In this document: positions 8,361 to 16,183 of the stretch, one piece after another
Position numbering within the stretch: position 1 is the first letter of the stretch
How the letters are laid out: every line of letters starts with the position of its first letter
Source: Acidimicrobiia bacterium
Lineage (GTDB): Bacteria > Actinomycetota > Acidimicrobiia > Acidimicrobiales > Ilumatobacteraceae
Assembly (NCBI GenBank): GCA_009923785.1
Contig: RFSV01000001.1
Location: 1-64,000, forward strand
Length of the DNA stretch: 64,000 nt
Direction of reading: 5' to 3'
Notes under the pieces: generated by a model
Told to the model about the DNA's origin: nothing
The model's database searches: none
What the model saw: only the letters and a program-made list of their open reading frames with translations
Made by a program: the position numbers and the translations under genes

Positions 8361-9365
8361 GTGTTACGCCAACTCGATCCCCTGGCGTACGTCTCGGAAG
8401 GGTTCTACCAACGAGAAAGAACCTCCGTCTGGTCGACCCAGTGGCTACTTGCGGCCGTGACGAACGAGCTCGAGAAGCCTGGAGAGTACGTCGCTCGATC
8501 GATCGCTGGCTGGCCCGTCCTGATCAGGCGTAACGCCGACCACCAGTTGACCGCATTCCTCAATGTCTGCCCCCATCGTGGAGGGCCAATCGCTTGGCCC
8601 GGAGAAGGCCGAATCGGCAACTTGGTGTGTCGATACCACGGGTGGGCGTTCGATTCCGACGGCCGTCTTTTGTCGGCACGCGATTTCGGCGATCAGGTCT
8701 GCGCCGACGAGCACTCGCTCACACCGCTGTCGGTCGACGAATGGGGACCTCTCGTCTTCGTCAACCTGAACCCGTCTCCACACGCATTGCTCGAATCTCT
8801 GGGAGGTCTCGTCGCACTGATTTCACGGCTGGACTTCGAACGCTTCGTACACGTGCGGCGCATCTCTCGCGAGATCGACTGCAACTGGAAGACGTACGTC
8901 GACAATTATCTCGAGGCATACCACGTCCCACTCATACATCCGCTTCTCGGTGCAGCCATCGATATCGAGTCGTACACCATCGATATTCCCGAGCCCTCTT
9001 TTTGTGTTCACAGCGCTCGGACAGCCGAAGGCGCCCCGAACTCGGGCCTTTGGATCTTTCGATACCCGAATATCGCCCTCAACGTGTATCCCGGGGCCAT
9101 GAACGTCGAACGGGTCGAACCAATCGATCACGCGCGAACTCGGATCGTGTACGACTACTTCACGAACGGTGACACAGACGACGACATCTCGGCAATGTTG
9201 CACATGTCGAACGTGACACTCGACGAAGATCAGGCCATGGTCGAAGTGGTGCAAGCCAACCTCGACAGCGGGGCGTACCGTCCGGGACCGCTCAGCCCTC
9301 GCCACGAGATGGCACTTCACTGGTTTCAGAATCGCATTCGCACAGACGTCGAGGAGACAACATGA
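8361..9365 (+). CDS. Rieske non-heme iron oxygenase, alpha-subunit type
   Basis: 334 aa. The Rieske [2Fe-2S] ligands are visible as CPHRG (Cys70, His72) and CRYHGW (Cys90, His93). The mononuclear iron site is DNYLEAYHVPLIH (His188, His193), with Asp290 in LDEDQAMVE as probable third ligand and Asp181/Glu185 as candidate bridging acids. The shape matches ring-hydroxylating and choline/carnitine-monooxygenase-like alpha subunits. No ferredoxin or reductase gene is nearby, so electrons must come from elsewhere. Its last four bases overlap thrH (ATGA). Confidence 0.88.
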   Translation: MLRQLDPLAYVSEGFYQRERTSVWSTQWLLAAVTNELEKPGEYVARSIAGWPVLIRRNADHQLTAFLNVCPHRGGPIAWPGEGRIGNLVCRYHGWAFDSDGRLLSARDFGDQVCADEHSLTPLSVDEWGPLVFVNLNPSPHALLESLGGLVALISRLDFERFVHVRRISREIDCNWKTYVDNYLEAYHVPLIHPLLGAAIDIESYTIDIPEPSFCVHSARTAEGAPNSGLWIFRYPNIALNVYPGAMNVERVEPIDHARTRIVYDYFTNGDTDDDISAMLHMSNVTLDEDQAMVEVVQANLDSGAYRPGPLSPRHEMALHWFQNRIRTDVEETT

Positions 9366-9982
9366 CAGAAAAAGAACGGCAGCAGCAGAGTGTTGTCACA
9401 CTCGATCTCGAGGGAGTCCTGGTTCCGGAAATCTGGATAGCAGTAGCCGAGACCACCGGAATCGACGAGCTCCGACGCACGACGCGGGATGAACCCGACT
9501 ACGACGTACTCATGCAAGGACGATTGCGAATTCTGGCTGAGCACGGGCTCACCATGTCAGCGATCGAAGAGGTGATCGGAAGATTGTCCCCACTGCCCGG
9601 CGCCCGCGCCTTCCTCGACCAGTTGCGCGACAGGACGCAAGTCATCATCTTGTCCGACACGTTCGAGCAATTCGCTCGTCCGCTGATGCGCCATCTCGGC
9701 ATGCCGACCATCCTGTGTCATCGTCTGATAGTCGCCGACGATCGGATCACCGGATACGAATTGCGAATGCCCGACCAGAAGCGCCAAGCCGTGAAGGCCC
9801 TCCGAAATCTCAACTACCGAATCTTCGCCGCCGGAGACTCCTACAACGACACGACCATGCTGGCCGAAGCCGACGCCGGCTTCTTGTTTCATGCGCCGGA
9901 CAACGTGAAGGCCGAGTTCGCCCACTTTCCAGCTTTCGATGAGTACGACGATCTGCTCGACGCATTCACGCGACTTTTGTGA
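9362..9982 (+). CDS. thrH: ThrH-like phosphoserine phosphatase / homoserine phosphotransferase
   Basis: 206 aa. The HAD nucleophile motif is LDLEGVLVPE (Asp15), followed by TTRDEPDYDVLM, a near-signature of ThrH, then ILSDTFEQFARPLMR, the Lys in DQKRQAVKAL and AAGDSYNDTTML with the metal-binding Asp residues. The whole length matches ThrH of Pseudomonas as I remember it. The enzyme removes phosphate from phosphoserine and can pass it to homoserine. Its ATGA overlap with the Rieske oxygenase is unexpected: either it supplies Ser/Gly or it acts on a phosphorylated catabolite. Its stop abuts the convergent protease stop as TGATCA. Confidence 0.9.
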   Translation: MTEKERQQQSVVTLDLEGVLVPEIWIAVAETTGIDELRRTTRDEPDYDVLMQGRLRILAEHGLTMSAIEEVIGRLSPLPGARAFLDQLRDRTQVIILSDTFEQFARPLMRHLGMPTILCHRLIVADDRITGYELRMPDQKRQAVKALRNLNYRIFAAGDSYNDTTMLAEADAGFLFHAPDNVKAEFAHFPAFDEYDDLLDAFTRLL

Positions 9983-11707
9983 TCAGCCGCAGGCAACCAA
10001 AGCCTCGACGTTCTCGCTGAGCGCGGCAGGACCGCCAAAAATCGCGAGTGACGACACACCCAATCGCGTCATCTCCGACCGAACCTCGACCGGAACGCAC
10101 GTCGGAGGGACGAGCATGAGGGGAGACACCGGCTCGAGAGCCGAGAACGGAACCGCCGACAACGCATCGGGGAAATTGGACACTGTTGCGAGGGCCGCCC
10201 ATTCGGAGACGTCAAGACCTTCCCAAACAGCGACCGACCGAGCTGTCACGTCGGCATCGGACACGATCGACACGGTGGCGATAGTCCTCAGTTCGTCGAG
10301 TGCGACTGAAGTGAAGGCTTCTTCGGCGCCCACAACGGTGATGAGGCTCGGAGCCAACGACGCCAATCGAGATTTGGTGTACTCGGGAAGCGGACGGAGT
10401 CCGTCGATGAGAACGAACGCGTCACCGAAGACTGCGGCCGCAGTCGAGGCGATGAGTGGATCGGCGAAGTCACGCCCACTCGCGACCCAGACCCGGTCGC
10501 TCGCGTAGCCGTCCCAGGCGTCACCGGTCAAAAGATCAGCCGTTTCGTAGCGATCGAGTCCGCCCTCACGCTCGATGGTTGCCCCCGTGAGAGCGCGAAG
10601 TTGATCCTCGACGGCCACGCTGATGGCCGCCGGTCCACCCGCTAAGACGATGGTCGTGGGGGCCAGGCGTTCGAGAAGGAGCCGGGTCGATTCGGGTACC
10701 GAATCGGGGCGGACGAGAAGGACCGGCACACCGTAGGCACTCGCGGCAGCTCCGGCGGCCAAAGCATCGGGGAACTTGGCTCCGGTTGCCACGAACACCG
10801 TGCCAGCCTCTTGCCAGATGGCTCCGACTGCGGCCGCCGTCTCGTACCGATCGAGCCCGAACACTCGAGTGATCTCGAGGCCCGTGGACGGGAGACCGGC
10901 ACCCGATCCGAGTGGAAGGCCGGTCTTCGACCGTATCCAGGTGAGAGCACTCGGAGTCCACGCGGCCACGGAATGGCCATTACATGCCACCGGGCCATAA
11001 CTCGTGACGCCCACCACGGTGTCGACTCCTCCGACACTGGCGACGACCGGTCCACCCGAGTCTCCGTTGCACGACGACACGCCCGTGGCAAAGGTACAGA
11101 TGGCTGTGCTGGCGTCGAAGACATTGCCGAGTGACAAGTCGAGGTCGGAACAGCTCGACTTGTCGACGATCTGCATGGTGCCACTCAACATGGTCGGCGA
11201 AACGCTTCCGCCAGGCGCCGTGATGCCCCAGCCAATCGCCTGAACGGTGGTTCCCGGCGCCCACGAAGCCGTGTCGTCGTACGACGCGATCCGAGGCAAC
11301 GACGCGACATCGATTGCGGCTGGTGAATCGAGGCGATACAGACCGAAGTCGTAGATCAGCTGAAATGCGTTGTACGAGTAGTACGGATGGGCATACCCAC
11401 TCGCACCGCCCAGCGAGACTAGGCTCGGCACCGACGTCGAACCGACCGAAATGGTGGCTCGATCCTCGATGCAGTGACCAGCGGTCAAGACCCACTCCGA
11501 CCCGAGGAGGGTTCCACTACACAGGGCGCCACCGATGTCGATCCGAACGACGACCGAACCCCATTTCGCAGCTGCCGGGACTCCGCCGATGATCATCGGT
11601 TGCAGGTGATCATCGGTCACCGACGTGTCGGCCGTGACCGAGGACGTGCTGGTGAGTCCGAGGGCCAGAACAAGTGCGATGGATCCGAGCACCCGCCTCC
11701 GCAGCAT
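9983..11707 (-). CDS. Secreted trypsin-like serine protease with three cell-wall-binding repeats
   Basis: 574 aa from ATG 11707. A longer reading would cross the tRNA-Leu gene, while TACGTT lies 6 nt upstream of this ATG. Residues 1-26 are a signal peptide (charged MLRRR, hydrophobic core, VTA cleavage site). The S1 protease domain covers about 39-265: IIGGVPA, His78 in TAGHC, Asp120 in YDFGL and Ser217 in CNGDSGGP, so the triad is complete. Residues about 280-574 hold three cell-wall-binding type 2 repeats (GLDRYETAAAVG, GLDRYETADLL, and a degenerate third), each with a FPDAL-like and a GGPAA-like element. It is likely exported and attached to the envelope. Confidence 0.9.
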   Translation of the reverse strand: MLRRRVLGSIALVLALGLTSTSSVTADTSVTDDHLQPMIIGGVPAAAKWGSVVVRIDIGGALCSGTLLGSEWVLTAGHCIEDRATISVGSTSVPSLVSLGGASGYAHPYYSYNAFQLIYDFGLYRLDSPAAIDVASLPRIASYDDTASWAPGTTVQAIGWGITAPGGSVSPTMLSGTMQIVDKSSCSDLDLSLGNVFDASTAICTFATGVSSCNGDSGGPVVASVGGVDTVVGVTSYGPVACNGHSVAAWTPSALTWIRSKTGLPLGSGAGLPSTGLEITRVFGLDRYETAAAVGAIWQEAGTVFVATGAKFPDALAAGAAASAYGVPVLLVRPDSVPESTRLLLERLAPTTIVLAGGPAAISVAVEDQLRALTGATIEREGGLDRYETADLLTGDAWDGYASDRVWVASGRDFADPLIASTAAAVFGDAFVLIDGLRPLPEYTKSRLASLAPSLITVVGAEEAFTSVALDELRTIATVSIVSDADVTARSVAVWEGLDVSEWAALATVSNFPDALSAVPFSALEPVSPLMLVPPTCVPVEVRSEMTRLGVSSLAIFGGPAALSENVEALVACG

Positions 11708-11713
11708 GCCTCG

Positions 11714-11719
11714 AACGTA
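11714..11719 (-). promoter_or_regulatory. -10 element TACGTT for the protease gene
   Basis: On the minus strand TACGTT ends 6 nt before ATG 11707 and fixes that start. Confidence 0.55.
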
Positions 11720-11788
11720 ACCCGATGGTGCTGCGCTTGGTTGACCCCGGCGGTGAATTTTCGTCACCCGTGCACCGCCTGTTCTGCG

Positions 11789-11872
11789 TGTCGAAGGGGG
11801 GACTTGAACCCCCACGATCTTACGATCACTAGCCCCTCAAGCTAGCGCGTCTGCCTATTCCGCCACTTCGAC
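11789..11872 (-). tRNA. tRNA-Leu (anticodon GAG)
   Basis: An 84-nt class II tRNA. The acceptor pairs GTCGAAG with CTTCGAC, the discriminator is A, the anticodon arm is CTAGC-TTGAGGG-GCTAG with anticodon GAG, the variable arm is long (TGATCGTAAGATCGT), and the T arm is GGGGG-TTCAAGT-CCCCC. CCA is not encoded. It follows secG on the same strand. Confidence 0.95.
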
Positions 11873-11915
11873 GAGAGACGTCACGATACCGGGACGACAT
11901 TCAGGCGACCAACCG

Positions 11916-12155
11916 TCAACGGACGAGAAGGAAGCCCAGACTGAGGATCGACACCACCCAGATCAGAACGAACACGAAGGCGATCCGGTTGAGATTGCGT
12001 TCAGCGGCTGCCGATCCGAGGGCCGCTCCGCCTCCGCCTCCGAACATGTCGGAGAGGCCGCCTCCTTTGCCACTGTGCATGAGAATCGCGGCGACCATAC
12101 CGATCGCCGACAACACGTTGACCACGACCATCACATACATCACCAGATCACGCAC
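11916..12155 (-). CDS. secG: Preprotein translocase subunit SecG
   Basis: 79 aa from GTG 12155. It is a small protein with two membrane helices (VMYVMVVVNVLSAIGMVAAIL and IAFVFVLIWVVSILSLGFLL). The connecting loop HSGKGGGLSDMFGGGGG is the SecG hallmark, followed by AERNLNR. It joins SecYE in the inner membrane to help export. In many actinobacteria it directly follows tpiA, but here the peptide transporter operon separates the two. The start is supported by TAGGAT 8 nt upstream, inside the 19-bp spacer after the ATPase gene. Confidence 0.92.
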   Translation of the reverse strand: MRDLVMYVMVVVNVLSAIGMVAAILMHSGKGGGLSDMFGGGGGAALGSAAAERNLNRIAFVFVLIWVVSILSLGFLLVR

Positions 12156-12163
12156 GGCCCCCG

Positions 12164-12169
12164 ATCCTA
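12164..12169 (-). promoter_or_regulatory. -10 element TAGGAT for secG
   Basis: Lies 8 nt before GTG 12155 on the minus strand, between the opp operon and secG, so secG need not be transcribed with the transporter. Confidence 0.4.
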
Positions 12170-12174
12170 ACGGC

Positions 12175-13152
12175 TCAACCGGGAAAGTGGCAGGCGACGG
12201 GATGACCCTGGCCACGATCCACGAGGGCTGGCTCTTCCTCGGCGCACCGCGCCTCGGCCCGAGGACACCGGGTGCGGAAACGGCAGCCCGACGGAGGATC
12301 GATGGGCGATGGCACGTCACCCTCGAGCACGATCCGACGTCGACCTCGCTCGGTCACCGGATCAGGGACCGGGATGGCTGACAGCAGCGCCTGGGTGTAG
12401 GGATGAGATGCCTGGGCGTACAACGTCTCGGCATCGGCCATCTCGACCAATTTTCCGAGGTACATGACGGCGACGGTGTCGGAGATGTGGCGCACGACCG
12501 AGAGGTCGTGAGCGATGAACACGAACGCCAAACCGAGGCGATCCTGTAGGTCTTCGAGAAGGTTCACGACCCCGGCTTGGATGCTGACATCGAGTGCCGA
12601 CACCGGTTCATCGAGGACCAACAAGCGCGGCTCGCTCGCCAATGCACGGGCGATCCCGATGCGCTGTCGTTGTCCTCCGGAGAACTCATGGGGAAAGCGG
12701 CGCGCGTGATCCGGTGACAGCCCGACGAGCTCGAGCAGCTCCCGAACCCGCGCTTCATGGTTGCCGGGGATCTTCTGAACGTCGAGCGGTTCGGCGATCG
12801 AAGCGCCGACCGTCATCCGGGGATCAAGGGACGCGTACGGGTCCTGAAAGACGATCTGCATCCGACGTCGAAGGGAGCGGAGATCACGCGGACCCATACC
12901 CACCAGTTCTCGCCCTTCGAAGGAGATGGAACCAGCGCTCGGTTCGAGCAGCCGAAGGACACATCTACCCACCGTTGTCTTGCCCGAACCAGACTCGCCA
13001 ACCAGTCCGAGCGTCTCGCCGGGTCGAACCTGGAACGACACGTCCGAGACTGCTTGCACGATCCTCTTCGAAGCGCGAAGACCACGCGAGCCGCGAACCG
13101 TGAAGTTCTTGACGAGATTTCGAACCTCGAGAATGGAATCGGTGTCGCTCAT
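12175..13152 (-). CDS. oppF: Oligopeptide ABC transporter ATP-binding protein (OppF/DppF type)
   Basis: 325 aa from ATG 13152, which overlaps the previous stop as ATGA. Walker A is GESGSGKTT, the Q-loop [12 protein letters not shown], the signature FSGGQRQR, Walker B LLVLDEP and the H-loop IAHD. The C-terminal oligopeptide/dipeptide module carries [10 protein letters not shown], whose cysteines bind an Fe-S cluster in related proteins. It pairs with the ATPase encoded upstream to power peptide import. It is the last gene of the operon substrate-binding protein-oppB-oppC-oppD-oppF. Confidence 0.9.
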   Translation of the reverse strand: MSDTDSILEVRNLVKNFTVRGSRGLRASKRIVQAVSDVSFQVRPGETLGLVGESGSGKTTVGRCVLRLLEPSAGSISFEGRELVGMGPRDLRSLRRRMQIVFQDPYASLDPRMTVGASIAEPLDVQKIPGNHEARVRELLELVGLSPDHARRFPHEFSGGQRQRIGIARALASEPRLLVLDEPVSALDVSIQAGVVNLLEDLQDRLGLAFVFIAHDLSVVRHISDTVAVMYLGKLVEMADAETLYAQASHPYTQALLSAIPVPDPVTERGRRRIVLEGDVPSPIDPPSGCRFRTRCPRAEARCAEEEPALVDRGQGHPVACHFPG

Positions 13153-14126
13153 GCTCCCACGACCTTGGACAATTCGTCGGCTCGCCAACACGCCGATTCA
13201 ACGTCTCCAACGGGGAGCAACGACGGCATCTCGTCGGCACATCGTTCGATTGCGTGTGGACAACGCACGCGGAAGGCGCAACCCGACGGGGGATCCATCA
13301 TGTTCGGAGGTGCACCGGGAATTGGCTGCAGTCGCTCACGTCCGACCGTCGGCAACGACTGGAGGAGCCCTCGCGTGTAGGGGTGGGATGGGTGGTCGTA
13401 GACGGACTCCACGCTCCCCCGCTCGACCACTCGGCCGGCATACATGCCCTGCACCCGATCAGCGACCCTGGCCACCACTCCGAGATCGTGGGTGATGAGT
13501 ACGACGGCCGCGTTCAACTCCGACTGGATCCTCTGCAAAATCTCGAGAATCTGCGCCTGGACGGTCACGTCGAGGGCCGTGGTCGGTTCATCGGCGATCA
13601 GAACTTCTGGATCGTTGGCGATCGCCATGGCGATCATGACTCTTTGTCGCATACCGCCCGAAAATTCGTGCGGATACTGCCGGGCACGCTCGGCCGGTTG
13701 GGGAATACCCACCTCGGCGAGAAGTTCGATGGCTCGCGACATCGCCGCCTTCGTCGAGACCTTGTTATGGGCCTGGATCATTTCCACGATCTGATCGCCG
13801 ATCCGATGGGTGGGATTCAGCGCCGACAACGGGTCCTGGAAGATCATGGCCACTCGTCGGCCCCGAACTTCGCGCATGATTCGGCTCGATGCCCCGACCA
13901 ACTCGGTGTCGCCCACTGTGGCCGAACCGCTGATTCGCGCCGACTTCGGCAAGAGACCCATGACTCCGAGAAAGGTCACCGATTTACCGGAGCCCGATTC
14001 GCCCACCACTCCAAGAATCTCACCGGCCCGTACGTCGAGATCGACACCGCGAACCGCCTGCACGTCACCGAACAGCGTTGGAAACGTCACCCGGAAATCT
14101 CGAAGGGACAGAACGTTCTCGGTCAT
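13149..14126 (-). CDS. oppD: Oligopeptide ABC transporter ATP-binding protein (OppD/DppD type)
   Basis: 325 aa. Walker A is [10 protein letters not shown]-loop [11 protein letters not shown], signature FSGGMRQRV, Walker B VLIADEP and H-loop ITHDLG; the C-terminal module has [13 protein letters not shown] 14126 overlaps the oppC stop by 4 nt, and its own stop overlaps oppF by 4 nt, so the two ATPases are made together. Both are complete, which indicates an asymmetric ATPase pair as in classical Opp/Dpp importers. Confidence 0.9.
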   Translation of the reverse strand: MTENVLSLRDFRVTFPTLFGDVQAVRGVDLDVRAGEILGVVGESGSGKSVTFLGVMGLLPKSARISGSATVGDTELVGASSRIMREVRGRRVAMIFQDPLSALNPTHRIGDQIVEMIQAHNKVSTKAAMSRAIELLAEVGIPQPAERARQYPHEFSGGMRQRVMIAMAIANDPEVLIADEPTTALDVTVQAQILEILQRIQSELNAAVVLITHDLGVVARVADRVQGMYAGRVVERGSVESVYDHPSHPYTRGLLQSLPTVGRERLQPIPGAPPNMMDPPSGCAFRVRCPHAIERCADEMPSLLPVGDVESACWRADELSKVVGA

Positions 14127-15085
14127 CGGGTTCCGTCCAATTTCGGATCGGTCGCATCACGGAGTCCGTCACCGATGAAGTTCACACACAAAGTGGACAG
14201 AACGAGAAGGACACAGGGGAAGACGACGAGCCACCAATAGCCCGGTAACAGCGCTCCCTTGGCTCCGCCAACCAGCTTGCCGAGGGATGTCGATCCGGCC
14301 CCCGGCTGAGGGCCGTACCCGAAAAAGCCGAGTGTGGCTTCACCGATGATCGCCGACGACACGGCAAACGTGAGGGCCACGAGGATTGGGCCGATGGCGT
14401 TGGGCAACAAATGTCGCACGACGATTCGAACCGGACCGGCACCGAGTGCCCTGGCTGCTTCCACGAACTCGCGCTCTTTCAAGGCCAAAACCTGACCACG
14501 CATGAGACGAGCCACTCCCATCCAGCCGAAGAGCACGAACAGCACGATCACGAAACGAATCGACGTCGGTTTGCCGACGAAAGGTTCGAGCCACGACACG
14601 CTCGACATGACGCTACGTAAAACGAGAAGAGTGACCAGAAACGGAAAAGCCAAGAACAAGTCGGTGACTCGCATGAGTACATCGTCGATCCAGCCGCCAC
14701 GCAAACCGGCGATTGCACCAATTGTCACGCCGAGAACGGTTCCGAAGAAGGCTGCAGCGAGCCCGATGAAGATCGACACCCGTAAGCCGTAGATAAGACG
14801 GCTGTAGAGATCGCGTCCGATGTCGTCCGTCCCCAGCCACGCGATACCACGAGGCGACAGAAACTGATTCGGATTTTCGATCGACGTCTTGAAAACCGCC
14901 TCGTTCACCCCGTAACGGGCTGTGAACGGGGCGAGAATCACGAACAGGATCATCGTCCCGAGAATGATCGACGAGACCAGAGCACCCCGATGCCTGACGA
15001 AGCGCCGAAATGCCATCCGTCCCGGCGACAGAGATTCAGCCGTCAGGCCGACTGCAGCATCTGAGGAAGTGTTGTCAGCGTCCAA
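14123..15085 (-). CDS. oppC: Oligopeptide ABC transporter permease (OppC/DppC type)
   Basis: About 320 aa. The start is uncertain: I choose TTG 15085, which overlaps the oppB end and has GAGG 7 nt upstream; an internal ATG (MAFRRFVRHRG) is also possible. It shows the N-terminal helix ALVSSIILGTMILFVIL, a loop with AWLGTDDIGRDLYSRLIYG typical of OppC, and the EAA loop EAARALGAGPVRIVVRHLLPN, then further helices. It is the second transmembrane subunit of the importer. Confidence 0.88.
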   Translation of the reverse strand: MDADNTSSDAAVGLTAESLSPGRMAFRRFVRHRGALVSSIILGTMILFVILAPFTARYGVNEAVFKTSIENPNQFLSPRGIAWLGTDDIGRDLYSRLIYGLRVSIFIGLAAAFFGTVLGVTIGAIAGLRGGWIDDVLMRVTDLFLAFPFLVTLLVLRSVMSSVSWLEPFVGKPTSIRFVIVLFVLFGWMGVARLMRGQVLALKEREFVEAARALGAGPVRIVVRHLLPNAIGPILVALTFAVSSAIIGEATLGFFGYGPQPGAGSTSLGKLVGGAKGALLPGYWWLVVFPCVLLVLSTLCVNFIGDGLRDATDPKLDGTR

Positions 15086-16061
15086 GGCGAATCCTCGGGT
15101 CCAGAACCGCGTACGAGACGTCGGCAACGAGATTGAAAAAGATCACAACGAGCGTGAAGAAGAACATCCAGGGCATCATCTGCGGGAAGTCGCCATTGTC
15201 GTAGGCGCCCAGGAAGAAGTCGCCGAGACCGGGGTAGGAAAAGATCCGTTCGGTGATGATGAGCCCACCGAGGATGGCGCCGATGTCGATGGCCGCCACG
15301 GTGACGATAGGGATGAGAGCGTTGCGTAGGGCGTGACGCACCAACACCCGGCGCTCGCTGATGCCCTTGGAACGTGCCGTCCTCATGTATTCGGAATTGA
15401 GAACTTCGAGTAACGATGCTCGCATGTAACGCGTGTAAACGGCGACGATCTGGATCACGACCACGGTGACGGGAAGGACCATGTGTTTGATCATGAGAAA
15501 CAGGTCGAAACCCCTATTTCCAGGGGGATACACACCCGACGTCGGAAGGAGAGACGAGCCGAACCAGCGATTCCAGTACACAGCGAAGACCAGCTGGAGA
15601 ATGAGCGCTGAGACGTACGGGGGTGTGGAGATTGCGACGAACGCACCGGTGTTGACCGTGGTATCGCGCAGGCCTCCGGGCTTCAGCGCGACGAAGACCC
15701 CGAGCGACAACCCGATCAGAATGCCGATTCCGGTAGCGGTCAGACCGAGCCGGAGGGTGTTCATCATCGCGTCGCGGAATTCGGGCCACACTTCACGGCT
15801 GCCCTTGATGGAGCGAGGCCAATCAAAGGTCACGAAACCTTGCAGCCACTGGAAATATCCCCGCAGGTAGCCCCCGAAACCTTCGTAAAGGCCATTGGTC
15901 TCGATGTATTGCTGGATCTTCTTGGCCGAGGCGCGTTGATTGACCCTCAAATAACTCGCAAGAGGGTTGGTTCCCACTCGCAGAGCGACGTAAACGAGAA
16001 AGGTCACGATCAGAACCATGGGTACGGCCCACAGCAAGCGACGCAGAACGAAACGAAGCAT
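15075..16061 (-). CDS. oppB: Oligopeptide ABC transporter permease (OppB/DppB type)
   Basis: 328 aa from ATG 16061, which has a strong GGGGGGAGG site 6 nt upstream. It begins MLRFVLRRLLWAVPM, the standard OppB opening, followed by a long periplasmic loop and the helices around NTLRLGLTATGIGILIGL. The EAA region TARSKGISERRVLVRHALRN precedes the last helices. It is the membrane subunit beside OppC. A 13-bp hairpin separates it from the binding-protein gene upstream. Confidence 0.9.
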   Translation of the reverse strand: MLRFVLRRLLWAVPMVLIVTFLVYVALRVGTNPLASYLRVNQRASAKKIQQYIETNGLYEGFGGYLRGYFQWLQGFVTFDWPRSIKGSREVWPEFRDAMMNTLRLGLTATGIGILIGLSLGVFVALKPGGLRDTTVNTGAFVAISTPPYVSALILQLVFAVYWNRWFGSSLLPTSGVYPPGNRGFDLFLMIKHMVLPVTVVVIQIVAVYTRYMRASLLEVLNSEYMRTARSKGISERRVLVRHALRNALIPIVTVAAIDIGAILGGLIITERIFSYPGLGDFFLGAYDNGDFPQMMPWMFFFTLVVIFFNLVADVSYAVLDPRIRLGR

Positions 16062-16127
16062 GATCGACCTCCCCCCTTTCCGATCGGTCGTCACAGAACA
16101 GTATTCCCGGGTGGCCCGGGACAAGTA

Positions 16128-16157
16128 CTGGGGGCTGGCCCGCAGGCCAGCCCCCAG
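16128..16157 (-). other. Perfect 13-bp hairpin between binding-protein and oppB genes
   Basis: CTGGGGGCTGGCC and its exact complement flank a CGCA loop. It lies 27 bp after the binding-protein stop and 66 bp before oppB. No T-run follows on the minus strand, so a partial terminator or 3'-end stabiliser that raises binding-protein mRNA over the permease is more likely than a full terminator (inference). Confidence 0.6.
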
Positions 16158-16183
16158 ACACTCGATTGGTCAGCAGTTCTCGG

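Noticed and set aside
11708-11815. N-terminal extension of the protease gene
   Set aside because: It would cross the tRNA-Leu 3' end and lies upstream of a clear signal peptide and -10 element.
16128-16157. Classical intrinsic terminator
   Set aside because: No T-run follows on either strand, and it lies inside an operon with further permease genes.
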